Notes under the pieces: model-generated
Seen by the model: only the letters and a program-made list of their open reading frames with translations
Database searches by the model: none
Told to the model about the DNA's origin: nothing
Translations under genes and position numbers: made by a program
Shown here: piece by piece, positions 1-5,637 of the stretch
Layout of the letters: each line of letters opens with the position of its first letter
How positions within the stretch are numbered: the stretch's first letter is position 1
Origin: an uncultured Mailhella sp.
GTDB lineage: Bacteria > Desulfobacterota > Desulfovibrionia > Desulfovibrionales > Desulfovibrionaceae
NCBI GenBank assembly: GCA_948482415.1
Contig: CAOMFZ010000038.1
Location: forward strand, 1-14,021
Direction: 5' to 3'
DNA: 14,021 nt

Positions 1-552
1 AGCCAGTGAACACTGCTTTGCCCGCTGATAAAAAGATTTTGCAGAATAAAAAATACGCATATTATGGGCATTGTCTTCGCTGTGCATGGGAACAGCCACA
101 ATATATCCCTGTTTTACCAATAACTCCGCCAAGGTATGATAACTGTAGCGTGTCAGCCCTGAGGCATGGGAAATAATCAGCAAAGGAAATCTCTTATAGG
201 TCAAAGGAACTGCGTCCAACTGCGCCTGTAATTCTTTTCTTTGCAAATTAGTTTTTTTTGCATGGGCACGAATTTCATCATGTTTTTTTAAAGCAGACTG
301 TGAATTTTTTTCATCGACAACACGGAAAACAGGAGCATTTTTCGCCACATACATGTGATACTCGTCCATAACATAGTCACGTTCTTCAACACGGCTCGGA
401 TACCATATTCCCACATCAAGACGTATATTTTCTCTTGCATTCCAAGTAGATATGGAACGATACCCCACATGAATCTCTTCTTTTGCATGGCAAAGGGGCA
501 CAAAGCAAAACAATAAAAAACTCAAAAATACTATAGAAAAAAATTGGCGCAT
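1..552 (-). CDS. Secreted alpha/beta-hydrolase-like protein (dienelactone hydrolase/PAF-acetylhydrolase-like), 3' end outside window
   Basis: Translating the minus strand from an ATG at 550-552 gives 184 residues with no stop before the window edge. A Shine-Dalgarno TAAGGAA (minus strand, 558-564) lies 5 bases upstream. The first 23 residues form a clear signal peptide: MRQ, a hydrophobic core (FFSIVFLSFLLFCFVPL), then CHA and a likely cut before KEE, so the product is probably periplasmic or exported. Around residues 122-160 the protein reads FPLLIISHASGLTRYSYHTL, then a strand IVAVPMHSEDN. This matches the early strand, oxyanion-region SH-G motif and 'lA..Gy.V...H' pattern of predicted dienelactone hydrolases and PAF-acetylhydrolase-like enzymes. 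The GxSxG nucleophile, acid and histidine would lie beyond position 1, so catalytic competence cannot be judged. The substrate is unknown. It is divergent from rpsF and probably has its own promoter in 553-638, where I see no convincing boxes. Confidence 0.75.
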   Translation of the reverse strand, partial: MRQFFSIVFLSFLLFCFVPLCHAKEEIHVGYRSISTWNARENIRLDVGIWYPSRVEERDYVMDEYHMYVAKNAPVFRVVDEKNSQSALKKHDEIRAHAKKTNLQRKELQAQLDAVPLTYKRFPLLIISHASGLTRYSYHTLAELLVKQGYIVAVPMHSEDNAHNMRIFYSAKSFYQRAKQCSLA

Positions 553-638
553 ACTTATTCCTTAAAATGGATACGATAAGGTATCAAAAACTGACGTCCT
601 TTTCAATCGGCAAAATGACACTTTTAAAAATCTTTTGC

Positions 639-667
639 TTGACTTCCTTGCAAAGATAGCCTATTAA
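639..667 (+). promoter_or_regulatory. Sigma-70-type promoter of the rpsF-rpsR-rplI operon
   Basis: A -35 box TTGACT (639-644) and a -10 box TATTAA (662-667) are separated by exactly 17 bases, so transcription should start near 674. This leaves a leader of about 50 bases before rpsF. It is the best promoter match in the intergenic region and has the right orientation for the ribosomal operon. Confidence 0.7.
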
Positions 668-681
668 TACCCCTCAACCTT

Positions 682-702
682 GCCTTTACTACGCTTAAAG
701 GC
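682..702 (+). promoter_or_regulatory. Leader hairpin upstream of rpsF (possible S6:S18 autoregulatory element)
   Basis: A perfect 7-bp inverted repeat, GCCTTTA (682-688) and TAAAGGC (696-702), encloses a 7-base loop. It sits just after the predicted transcription start and 12 bases before the rpsF Shine-Dalgarno. Many bacteria carry an RNA structure here that binds the S6-S18 complex to repress the operon. I cannot confirm the conserved bulge of that motif, so the regulatory reading is inference; the hairpin itself is seen. Confidence 0.4.
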
Positions 703-724
703 CATAGACCAAAAGGAGATTACT

Positions 725-1030
725 ATGCGTAAAATGGAAACACTCGTGCTTTTCTCACCAGAAATGACTGCTGAAATGCGCGAACAAACCATTGCTGCTC
801 TGAGTGAAGTTATCGACCGTGAAGGCGGCAAACTTCTTGCAGTAGACCAATGGGGAATGAAAGATTTAGCTTATCCTGTGCGTAAGCAAATGCGTGGATT
901 TTATGTTCGTTTTGAATATAATGCACCTAACCAGCTTGTTGCAGAACTTGAACGTATTATCCGTATCCAAGACGATATTTTTAAATTCATCACTGTTCGC
1001 TTAAGCGACAATGCTGAGGAGGTTGCATAA
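725..1030 (+). CDS. rpsF: 30S ribosomal protein S6
   Basis: A 101-residue protein that matches S6 over its whole length. It starts MRKMETLVLFSPEM, the usual 'yE.l.i..p' first strand, followed by the helix around EMREQTIAALSEVI. Later it has WGMKDLAYPVRKQMRGFYVRFEY, the conserved 'G.r.LaY.I.k...G.Y....f' block, and then RIIRIQDDIFKFITVRL. S6 binds 16S rRNA with S18 in the platform of the small subunit. The ATG at 725 is chosen because AAAAGGAG (711-718) lies 6 bases upstream. An in-frame TTG at 680 lies inside the leader hairpin region and has no ribosome binding site. First gene of the operon; its stop overlaps the rpsR start by one base, suggesting translational coupling. Confidence 0.96.
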   Translation: MRKMETLVLFSPEMTAEMREQTIAALSEVIDREGGKLLAVDQWGMKDLAYPVRKQMRGFYVRFEYNAPNQLVAELERIIRIQDDIFKFITVRLSDNAEEVA

Positions 1031-1293
1031 TGGCTTTCCGTAAAAAATTCGCTCCTCGTCGCAAATTCTGCCGTTTCTGTGCTGATAAAGATCTTCCGCT
1101 CGATTACAAACGCCCAGATATTTTGCGTGATTTTATTACTGAACGTGGTAAAATTGTAGCTCGCCGTATTACAGGTACTTGTGCTAAACACCAACGTCAA
1201 CTCACAACCGAAATCAAACGTGCCCGTCAAATGGCACTTCTTTTCTACACCACTGCACACTCCAGTGATGTAAAGAAGAAAACCAATATATAA
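1030..1293 (+). CDS. rpsR: 30S ribosomal protein S18
   Basis: An 87-residue S18. The core reads KRPDILRDFITERGKIVARRITGTCAKHQRQL, close to the family signature for rRNA and S6 contact. C14, C17, C51 and H54 are all present, so this is the cysteine-containing, zinc-binding-type form of S18 rather than the zinc-free form (known for the family; metal binding here is inference). GAGGAGG (1016-1022) inside the end of rpsF serves as ribosome binding site, and the start ATG shares its first A with the rpsF stop TAA. The protein partners with S6 on the 30S platform, which fits the coupling of the two genes. The C-terminal tail (about residues 76-87, ending in a Lys-rich stretch) is typical of the family. 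Confidence 0.96.
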   Translation: MAFRKKFAPRRKFCRFCADKDLPLDYKRPDILRDFITERGKIVARRITGTCAKHQRQLTTEIKRARQMALLFYTTAHSSDVKKKTNI

Positions 1294-1310
1294 GGTAAGG
1301 AGAGTAGAGT

Positions 1311-1790
1311 ATGAAAGTTATTCTTCGTGCCGATATTGAAAATTTGGGTCACTTGGGTGATGTTGTTGAAGTAAAACCGGGATATGGCAGAAACTACCTC
1401 ATTCCTCAAGATTTGGCTATGCTCGCAACTCCTGCAAATCTCCATGCTTTTGAACTTGAAAGAAAGAAACTTCAAGCCCGCATGGACGAAATTCGTACAG
1501 CAGCTTCCGCTATTGCTGAAAAACTTCAGGATTTCGTTCTTACCATTGCAATGCGTGTTGGTGAAAACGATAAACTTTATGGTTCTGTTACCACTTCTAT
1601 GATTGGTGAACTCCTGAATCAGGAAGGTATTGAAATTGACCGTCACAGCATTTTGCTTGACGGCGCTATCCGTACTCTTGGCGAACACACTGTTCGTGCC
1701 CGTTTGCATGCAGACGTTGTTCCTACCTTTGTTGTAAAAGTTATCTCTGAAGATAAATCACACTTGGGTGAAGAAGCTCCTGCTGAATAA
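1311..1790 (+). CDS. rplI: 50S ribosomal protein L9
   Basis: A 159-residue L9, slightly longer than the usual roughly 150. The N-terminal rRNA-binding domain has the signature MKVILRADIENLGHLGDVVEVKPGYGRNYLIP (residues 1-32). A long charged helix follows (about residues 43-75, rich in K, R and E), then the C-terminal domain with GSVTTSMIGELL and the strand ending VVKVI. The last dozen residues (SHLGEEAPAE) are an acidic tail that probably accounts for the extra length. TAAGGAG (1296-1302) stands 8 bases before the ATG. L9 spans from the L1 stalk region towards neighbouring ribosomes and supports translational fidelity. It is the last gene of the operon and is followed 22 bases later by a strong intrinsic terminator. 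dnaB, often next in related operons, is absent. Confidence 0.96.
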   Translation: MKVILRADIENLGHLGDVVEVKPGYGRNYLIPQDLAMLATPANLHAFELERKKLQARMDEIRTAASAIAEKLQDFVLTIAMRVGENDKLYGSVTTSMIGELLNQEGIEIDRHSILLDGAIRTLGEHTVRARLHADVVPTFVVKVISEDKSHLGEEAPAE

Positions 1791-1811
1791 GTTTGAGCAA
1801 AGCTGATTTTC

Positions 1812-1841
1812 AAAAGTCCACTTTCCAAGTGGACTTTTTTT
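1812..1841 (+). terminator. Intrinsic terminator of the rpsF-rpsR-rplI operon
   Basis: A perfect stem AGTCCACTT (1815-1823) / AAGTGGACT (1827-1835) with a 3-base loop is extended by A/T pairs on both sides and followed by a run of seven T (1835-1841). It lies 22 bases after the rplI stop. The A-rich 5' side could let it act weakly on the other strand too, but no minus-strand gene ends here. Confidence 0.88.
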
Positions 1842-1885
1842 ATGCCTAATACCTAACTGCACTATAAAATAACTATCAAATAAAA

Positions 1886-2284
1886 ATGAACAACAAAAAA
1901 ATTATCAATGTTGTGGCAGGCTTTATCTATAACAACAAAAAATTTTTAATCTGCCAACGCCCTGAAGGAAAAGCCCGAGCCTTACTGTGGGAATTTGCAG
2001 GCGGCAAAGTCGAACAGGGCGAAAACCATGCCGAGGCTCTCAAGCGTGAATTTATGGAAGAACTTGCCGTTGAAATTGAAGTGGGAGGCTTATTTTATTC
2101 TCATTCCCATGAATATGAAGATGTGATTGTCAATCTCTTTATTTATTACGCAAAAATAATTGGCGGCACAATCCAAAAACTGGAGCATAAGGACATACAA
2201 TGGATTAGCTCCAAGGAAATTGATAACTATGCCTTTTGCCCTGCTGACAAAGAAGTTTTGGAAATTATTAAGCAAAATTATTAG
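1886..2284 (+). CDS. Nudix hydrolase, MutT-like nucleotide pyrophosphohydrolase
   Basis: A 132-residue single-domain protein, the usual size for MutT-type Nudix enzymes, which cleave (oxidised) nucleoside triphosphates to monophosphates and remove damaged precursors such as 8-oxo-dGTP. The Nudix box spans residues 40-62: G40, E46, then R54-E55-F56-M57-E58-E59. All metal-binding glutamates are present. The glycine usually found near the end of the box is Ala61. Upstream, ICQRPEGKARALLWEFAGGK (22-41) is typical of MutT/CTP-pyrophosphohydrolase relatives. Near the C-terminus IQWISSKEIDNYAFCPADKEVLE is the family's 'w....el....f.paD..il' pattern. I see no good Shine-Dalgarno before the ATG; a TATAAA (1863-1868) might be a -10 box without a clear -35. 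The TAG stop (2282-2284) is the first three bases of the MITE-like repeat. The exact substrate cannot be told from sequence. Confidence 0.88.
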   Translation: MNNKKIINVVAGFIYNNKKFLICQRPEGKARALLWEFAGGKVEQGENHAEALKREFMEELAVEIEVGGLFYSHSHEYEDVIVNLFIYYAKIIGGTIQKLEHKDIQWISSKEIDNYAFCPADKEVLEIIKQNY

Positions 2285-2426
2285 AGCGTTTCCGGTAAAT
2301 CTTGAGAATTTTATTTTTATATGCTTTTATATTAAAAAGTTTTGTAAAGGGGTGCAGGGGAAGAAACTTTTACTAAAAGTTTTTCCCCTGCATAGAAAAA
2401 TCGCAAGATTTATCGGAAATGCCCTA
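2282..2426. mobile_element. MITE-like nested inverted-repeat element between convergent genes
   Basis: The 145-bp unit has 31-bp terminal inverted repeats (2282-2312 and the complement of 2396-2426) that agree at 26 of 31 positions. Both begin TAG(A/G)GC(G/A)TTTCCG. Inside lies a second, stronger palindrome at 2353-2392. Both ends carry a TA dinucleotide, compatible with the TA target duplication of IS630/Tc1-mariner transposases (inference). There is no room for a transposase gene, so it would be non-autonomous. The sequence around GGGGTGCAGGGGAA resembles repeats I recall between genes of Desulfovibrio-type genomes. It lies exactly between the convergent Nudix and MATE genes and may act as a transcription barrier. 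It could instead be a fixed intergenic repeat rather than a transposable unit. Confidence 0.6.
2353..2392. repeat. Long hairpin inside the MITE-like element
   Basis: The left arm TGCAGGGGAAGAAACTTTT (2353-2371) and right arm AAAAGTTTTTCCCCTGCA (2375-2392) pair over 18 bp, with one bulged base in the left arm and a 3-base loop. It has no T-run directly after it on either strand, so it is not a textbook intrinsic terminator. A hairpin this strong could still stabilise 3' ends of the two convergent transcripts. Confidence 0.8.
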
Positions 2427-2436
2427 GTTTCATGTA

Positions 2437-3792
2437 TTAATCATTATGGATAAGGCTCTTCTTTGCCCACTTTTGACTTGCCCAGTGCCGCCACAGGAAA
2501 ACAGCGCGCAAACATTCGTCAAGCGCAAAGCATACCCACATGCCAATGAGCCCATAGCCGAGCAATAACCCAAAAGCATAGGAACCGAATGTTGCCACAC
2601 CCCAAATAACTACCAGACCAACGCAAAAAGCATATTCAGGATTACCCACGGCACTCAGCATACGTCCGGCAAGAATATTGACAGCTCTGCCCACTTCAAG
2701 CACAACATCTATCCATAAAATAACCAGACATAAATCAATAATCATTTGATTGCCTGTCAGCAAAGGAATAACCCAGGGACCGGCCAGTGCCAGACAAAAT
2801 GACAAAGACACAGAAACAGCAATAGCTATTTTTAAACTAAACTGCCCAAGCCGAAGAGCTGCATCTTTACGTTTCCTGCCAACGAGCTGCCCCACAATAA
2901 TAGCCGCCGCCTGCCCTAAAGAAAGGGAAAACAAGAAAATAAAGGTAATAATATTCACAAGATACGTTCTTGCAGCAAGCGCTTCTGTACCAAGCCTGTT
3001 GATAAGGTACACAATGACCGTTTGAGAAAGGCTGTAGGAAAACATTTCTCCTGCTCCCGGCAAGCCGATTTTCATAATCTTGCGCAGTTTATCCAAAGGA
3101 AAGGGGAACATATTTCTAAAAATAGATTCATGCACACGCTGACTTTTAATCGCATAAAAAAGCAGGCTGCACGCAACAAAACGGCTGATAACCGTTGAAA
3201 TTGCCGCGCCTTCAACCCCCAAAGCAGGAAAGCCGAACTTCCCAAAAATCAAAGTATAGTTACCCAAAATATTAAGGACATTCGCAACTATTGACACATA
3301 CATGGGATAGCGTGCCAGATTGCAGCTGCGCATAATCCCCGAATAGGTCATATTCATGCAGGTAAGAATAGACAAGCCGCCCACAATCTCAAAATAGATG
3401 ATGGCATTGTCGACAAGTTCTTCTTTTGCATCTAAAAAATCCACCAGTTCCGGGCTGAAAAAGGTAAAGAAAATCCCTATAACAACGCCCATAAAAACAT
3501 TATAGGCAACAGCCGCAGAAATGGTCTGCACAAAACTTTTTTCATCTTTTGCGCCAATATATTGCGAACAAACAACCGTTACCCCCATAACACCTATCAT
3601 AAAAACCATATTCACCAGCATAAGAATCTGGTTGGCAAGTCCAACAGAAGCAACAGCATTATCAGAAATTCGGCTGAGCATAAAAACATCAACAAAGCCC
3701 ACAAGCATAATAAGCAGTGTCTCAATAAAAATAGGCCCTGTGAGGGAAACAAGCTGCCGCCGTATATCAAGTCTTTGCGCCATTGTTATCAT
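2437..3792 (-). CDS. MATE family multidrug/toxin efflux transporter
   Basis: A 451-residue, very hydrophobic protein with about 12 predicted membrane segments, the standard length and topology of MATE (MatE/NorM/DinF-like) antiporters, which export cationic drugs and toxins in exchange for Na+ or H+. Family features include the N-terminal LVSLTGPIFIETLLIMLVGFVDVFMLSRI, with the conserved P in helix 1 and the D of the 'D.. mlg..' motif, then VASVGLANQI, and in the second half the repeat IGLPGAGEMFSYS with GTEALAARTYLVNI and LGQAAAIIVGQLVG. The two halves are internal repeats, as expected. The ATG at 3790-3792 is preceded on the minus strand by GAGG (3801-3804) 8 bases away; a second in-frame ATG three codons later is too far from it. 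The gene converges on the Nudix gene and has its own promoter with paired operator-like repeats, so it is probably regulated separately. The substrate cannot be assigned. Confidence 0.92.
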   Translation of the reverse strand: MITMAQRLDIRRQLVSLTGPIFIETLLIMLVGFVDVFMLSRISDNAVASVGLANQILMLVNMVFMIGVMGVTVVCSQYIGAKDEKSFVQTISAAVAYNVFMGVVIGIFFTFFSPELVDFLDAKEELVDNAIIYFEIVGGLSILTCMNMTYSGIMRSCNLARYPMYVSIVANVLNILGNYTLIFGKFGFPALGVEGAAISTVISRFVACSLLFYAIKSQRVHESIFRNMFPFPLDKLRKIMKIGLPGAGEMFSYSLSQTVIVYLINRLGTEALAARTYLVNIITFIFLFSLSLGQAAAIIVGQLVGRKRKDAALRLGQFSLKIAIAVSVSLSFCLALAGPWVIPLLTGNQMIIDLCLVILWIDVVLEVGRAVNILAGRMLSAVGNPEYAFCVGLVVIWGVATFGSYAFGLLLGYGLIGMWVCFALDECLRAVFLWRHWASQKWAKKSLIHND

Positions 3793-3815
3793 ATGAAAAA
3801 CCTCAATTTTCTCTA

Positions 3816-3851
3816 TATTGTTAATAAGGCAATATATTTTATTGTCAATAA
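3816..3851 (-). promoter_or_regulatory. MATE gene promoter overlapped by two operator-like repeats
   Basis: Read on the minus strand, a consensus -35 TTGACA (3843-3848) and a -10 TATTAA (3821-3826) are 16 bases apart, placing the transcription start shortly before the Shine-Dalgarno. Written on the plus strand, TATTGTTAATAA (3816-3827) and TATTGTCAATAA (3840-3851) are 12-bp direct repeats with one mismatch, set 24 bp apart start to start. The second contains the perfect palindrome TATTGNCAATA. One repeat covers each promoter box, the arrangement expected for a repressor site. No regulator gene is adjacent. Confidence 0.55.
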
Positions 3852-4030
3852 AAATAAATATTCACAAACTTAACAAAAAAATAAGCATACTGCACGGCAA
3901 AAAAAATAAAATGCCGCAAAAAATATTTTTCCATTTATCGGTTAATTACTTGGAAAATAAATTTTTTTTGAACAAAAATTACTTGCAAAATCTGTCATTA
4001 TGTATTAAAAAATCCTTTGCTGAATTTTAT
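3852..4030. other. AT-rich intergenic spacer between the MATE promoter and tRNA-Leu
   Basis: The spacer is very A/T-rich, with several A- and T-runs. A short inverted repeat CGGCA...TGCCG flanks an A-rich run near 3895-3917. A possible -10 box TATTAA (4003-4008) lies 22 bases before the tRNA but has no good -35 partner. Open frames through here are low-complexity and run into the tRNA, so I see no gene. It presumably holds the promoter for tRNA-Leu and perhaps tig. Confidence 0.5.
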
Positions 4031-4115
4031 GCGAGAGTGGCGGAACTGGTAAACGCACTAGACTTAGGATCTAGCGGAACATTCCTTAAGAGTTCGAGTC
4101 TCTTCTCTCGTACCA
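4031..4115 (+). tRNA. tRNA-Leu, anticodon UAG
   Basis: The full cloverleaf can be drawn. The acceptor stem GCGAGAG (4031-4037) pairs with CTCTCGT (4105-4111), its first pair being G-U. The anticodon stem CTAGA/TCTAG (4058-4062, 4070-4074) encloses the loop CTTAGGA with anticodon TAG at 4065-4067. A long variable arm has the stem GGAA/TTCC, typical of class II leucine tRNAs. The T arm AAGAG-TTCGAGT-CTCTT spans 4088-4104. Discriminator A (4112) and an encoded CCA (4113-4115) follow. It reads CUN leucine codons. No terminator separates it from tig 74 bases downstream, so the two may share a transcript. Confidence 0.96.
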
Positions 4116-4189
4116 TTAAAAATTCTTTGACCGGTTGAAGGCTCCAAAGAGTGCCACCTCTTCCGGCATATCATATAAGGAGTCATACC

Positions 4190-5500
4190 ATGTCCCACAA
4201 TACTGAAAAAGTATCCGAAACAAAACGTAAACTTTCCGTAACAGTTGAAGCAAATGATGTTAACAAAACCATTGACAGCACCATTCGCGAATACGGTAAA
4301 AATTTAAACCTCAACGGTTTCCGCAAAGGCAAAGTTCCTGCTGCTGTTATTGAAAAACGTTTCGCTGATGAAGTGTATAATTACGCAACTGAAAATCTTA
4401 TCAATTCCAATATCAATAAAATTTTTGATGACGAAAAAATCCGTCCCTGCAGCCGTGTAAATATGGAAGATAAGGAAAATGCGCCAAAATTGGAACGTAA
4501 TAAAGAATTTTCTTTCACCTGCTCCTTTGAAGTTCTTCCTGAAATCGACCTGCCGAAAGATTTTTCCGAATACAGCGTCAAAGTTGAATCCGACGAAGTA
4601 AGCCCGGAAGAAATTGAAAAATTCACCATGCAAATCCGCCGCACTATGGCTACTTTAGAAGAAATTACCGAAAACAGAAAACCCATGGACGGCGATGTAC
4701 TTTTGGTTGACGTTGAAGGTACTTATGAAGGAAAACCTGTTCCCGGCATGGGCGCACAAAACTTCCTTATGCAAATTTCTGAAGACAAAGATACCACTAA
4801 TAAAGAAATTGACAAACTTGTACGCACTGCAAGCGTTGGTGAAGAAGTTACCGGCACCATGGTATGCCCTGACGATTATGCCGACAAGGAAATGCGCGGC
4901 AAAACCATTGATATCAAAGTAAAACTACATAAAATCCATAAACAGATTCTTCCTGAACTTGATGAAGAATTTGCAAAAAAAGTAGGCTTCAAAGATGTTG
5001 AAACCTTAAAGCAAATGATTGACGCTCAAGTAAAACAATCCAAAACTGCTCAGGTAAGAAATAAAGCACAGCAGGAACTTTTGGACAGTATTACAGCAAA
5101 ATATGACTATGAACTTCCTGAAAGCATGGTCCAAAAAGCACTTTCCAACTATATGCTGGAAGCAAGAAACAGCTTGGGTCAACAAAACATGGATCCTGAA
5201 GAAATGCTTAAAGCCCTCGCTTCTATCAAAGAAGACGGCGAAGAAATTGCAAAACGCCAAACCAAAGCCCATGTATTTCTTTTGTCCCTTGCTTTCCGTG
5301 AAAATCTTGTTGTTACAGGTCAGGAAGTTGATATGTATATTCGCCAGCTTGCTATGGAAACCCGTCAGCAGTATGAACAAGTTCGTGACCATGTTTTGAA
5401 TACCGGCATGGTAACTGATATTCAGGAAAGAATTATGGCCGGCAAAGCCCTTGATTTAATTTTTGACCAGGCTAAACACGAAGAAGTAAAAGCTGACTAA
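4190..5500 (+). CDS. tig: Trigger factor, ribosome-associated chaperone / peptidyl-prolyl isomerase
   Basis: A 436-residue protein, the family's normal length. The N-terminal ribosome-binding domain (about residues 1-115) carries the signature GFRKGKVP at 43-50, which docks on L23 at the tunnel exit. An FKBP-type PPIase domain follows (about 155-245; GDVLLVDVEGTYEGKPVPGM and later GKTIDIKVKLHKI). The long helical C-terminal cradle (from LPELDEEFAKKVGF on) is rich in K, E and Q. The PPIase domain lacks several aromatic residues of canonical FKBP pockets as far as I can see, so isomerase activity is uncertain. The ATG at 4190 is chosen because TAAGGAG (4176-4182) lies 7 bases upstream; a GTG in frame at 4151 has no ribosome binding site. 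It is followed by clpP, clpX and lon, the common tig-clp-lon arrangement linking folding with proteolysis. Confidence 0.95.
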   Translation: MSHNTEKVSETKRKLSVTVEANDVNKTIDSTIREYGKNLNLNGFRKGKVPAAVIEKRFADEVYNYATENLINSNINKIFDDEKIRPCSRVNMEDKENAPKLERNKEFSFTCSFEVLPEIDLPKDFSEYSVKVESDEVSPEEIEKFTMQIRRTMATLEEITENRKPMDGDVLLVDVEGTYEGKPVPGMGAQNFLMQISEDKDTTNKEIDKLVRTASVGEEVTGTMVCPDDYADKEMRGKTIDIKVKLHKIHKQILPELDEEFAKKVGFKDVETLKQMIDAQVKQSKTAQVRNKAQQELLDSITAKYDYELPESMVQKALSNYMLEARNSLGQQNMDPEEMLKALASIKEDGEEIAKRQTKAHVFLLSLAFRENLVVTGQEVDMYIRQLAMETRQQYEQVRDHVLNTGMVTDIQERIMAGKALDLIFDQAKHEEVKAD

Positions 5501-5509
5501 TTATTCTTT

Positions 5510-5525
5510 TGGCAAGTTTTTTGCA
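5510..5525 (+). promoter_or_regulatory. Sigma-54 (RpoN)-like promoter upstream of clpP
   Basis: TGGCAAGTTTTTTGCA matches the sigma-54 consensus TGGCACG-N4-TTGCW at every defined position except one (A for C at position 6). The GG and GC dinucleotides have the required 10 bases between them. It begins 10 bases after the tig stop and 128 bases before the clpP ATG. Transcription would start near 5536. T-rich context raises the chance of a coincidental match, and no activator site was identified. Confidence 0.4.
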
Positions 5526-5579
5526 TATTCTTTGTTAAAGTCAAAAATTTGCCTTCCTCTTTAATTATTCTTTTGATAT

Positions 5580-5606
5580 CCGCAGGCAAAGTTATTTTGT
5601 CTGCGG
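5580..5606 (+). promoter_or_regulatory. Hairpin in the clpP leader
   Basis: CCGCAGGCAAA (5580-5590) and TTTGTCTGCGG (5596-5606) form an 11-bp stem with one G-U pair and a 5-base loop. It stands 17 bases before the clpP Shine-Dalgarno. No T-run follows, so it is not a classical terminator of tig. It may be an RNA processing, stability or translation-control element in the clpP 5' leader. Its G/C-rich arms stand out from the AT-rich surroundings. Confidence 0.55.
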
Positions 5607-5637
5607 GTACTTATATAAAGCTCAAGGAGAAAACCCA

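Noticed and set aside
570..585. GATAC-N6-GTATC inverted repeat just upstream of the minus-strand hydrolase gene
   Set aside because: Five-base arms are easily found by chance and there is no clear promoter around it; not strong enough to call an operator.
3895..3920. CGGCA...TGCCG inverted repeat flanking an A-rich run
   Set aside because: Only 5-bp arms with a long loop; no adjacent gene end needs a terminator on either strand.
3818..4138. Open reading frame of 106 codons across the AT-rich spacer
   Set aside because: Low-complexity Lys/Asn/Phe-rich product, no ribosome binding site, and it runs through the tRNA-Leu gene.
4131..4166. Imperfect CCGG...CCGG stem between tRNA-Leu and tig
   Set aside because: Contains mismatches and a bulge and no T-run; too weak for a terminator or a defined leader element.
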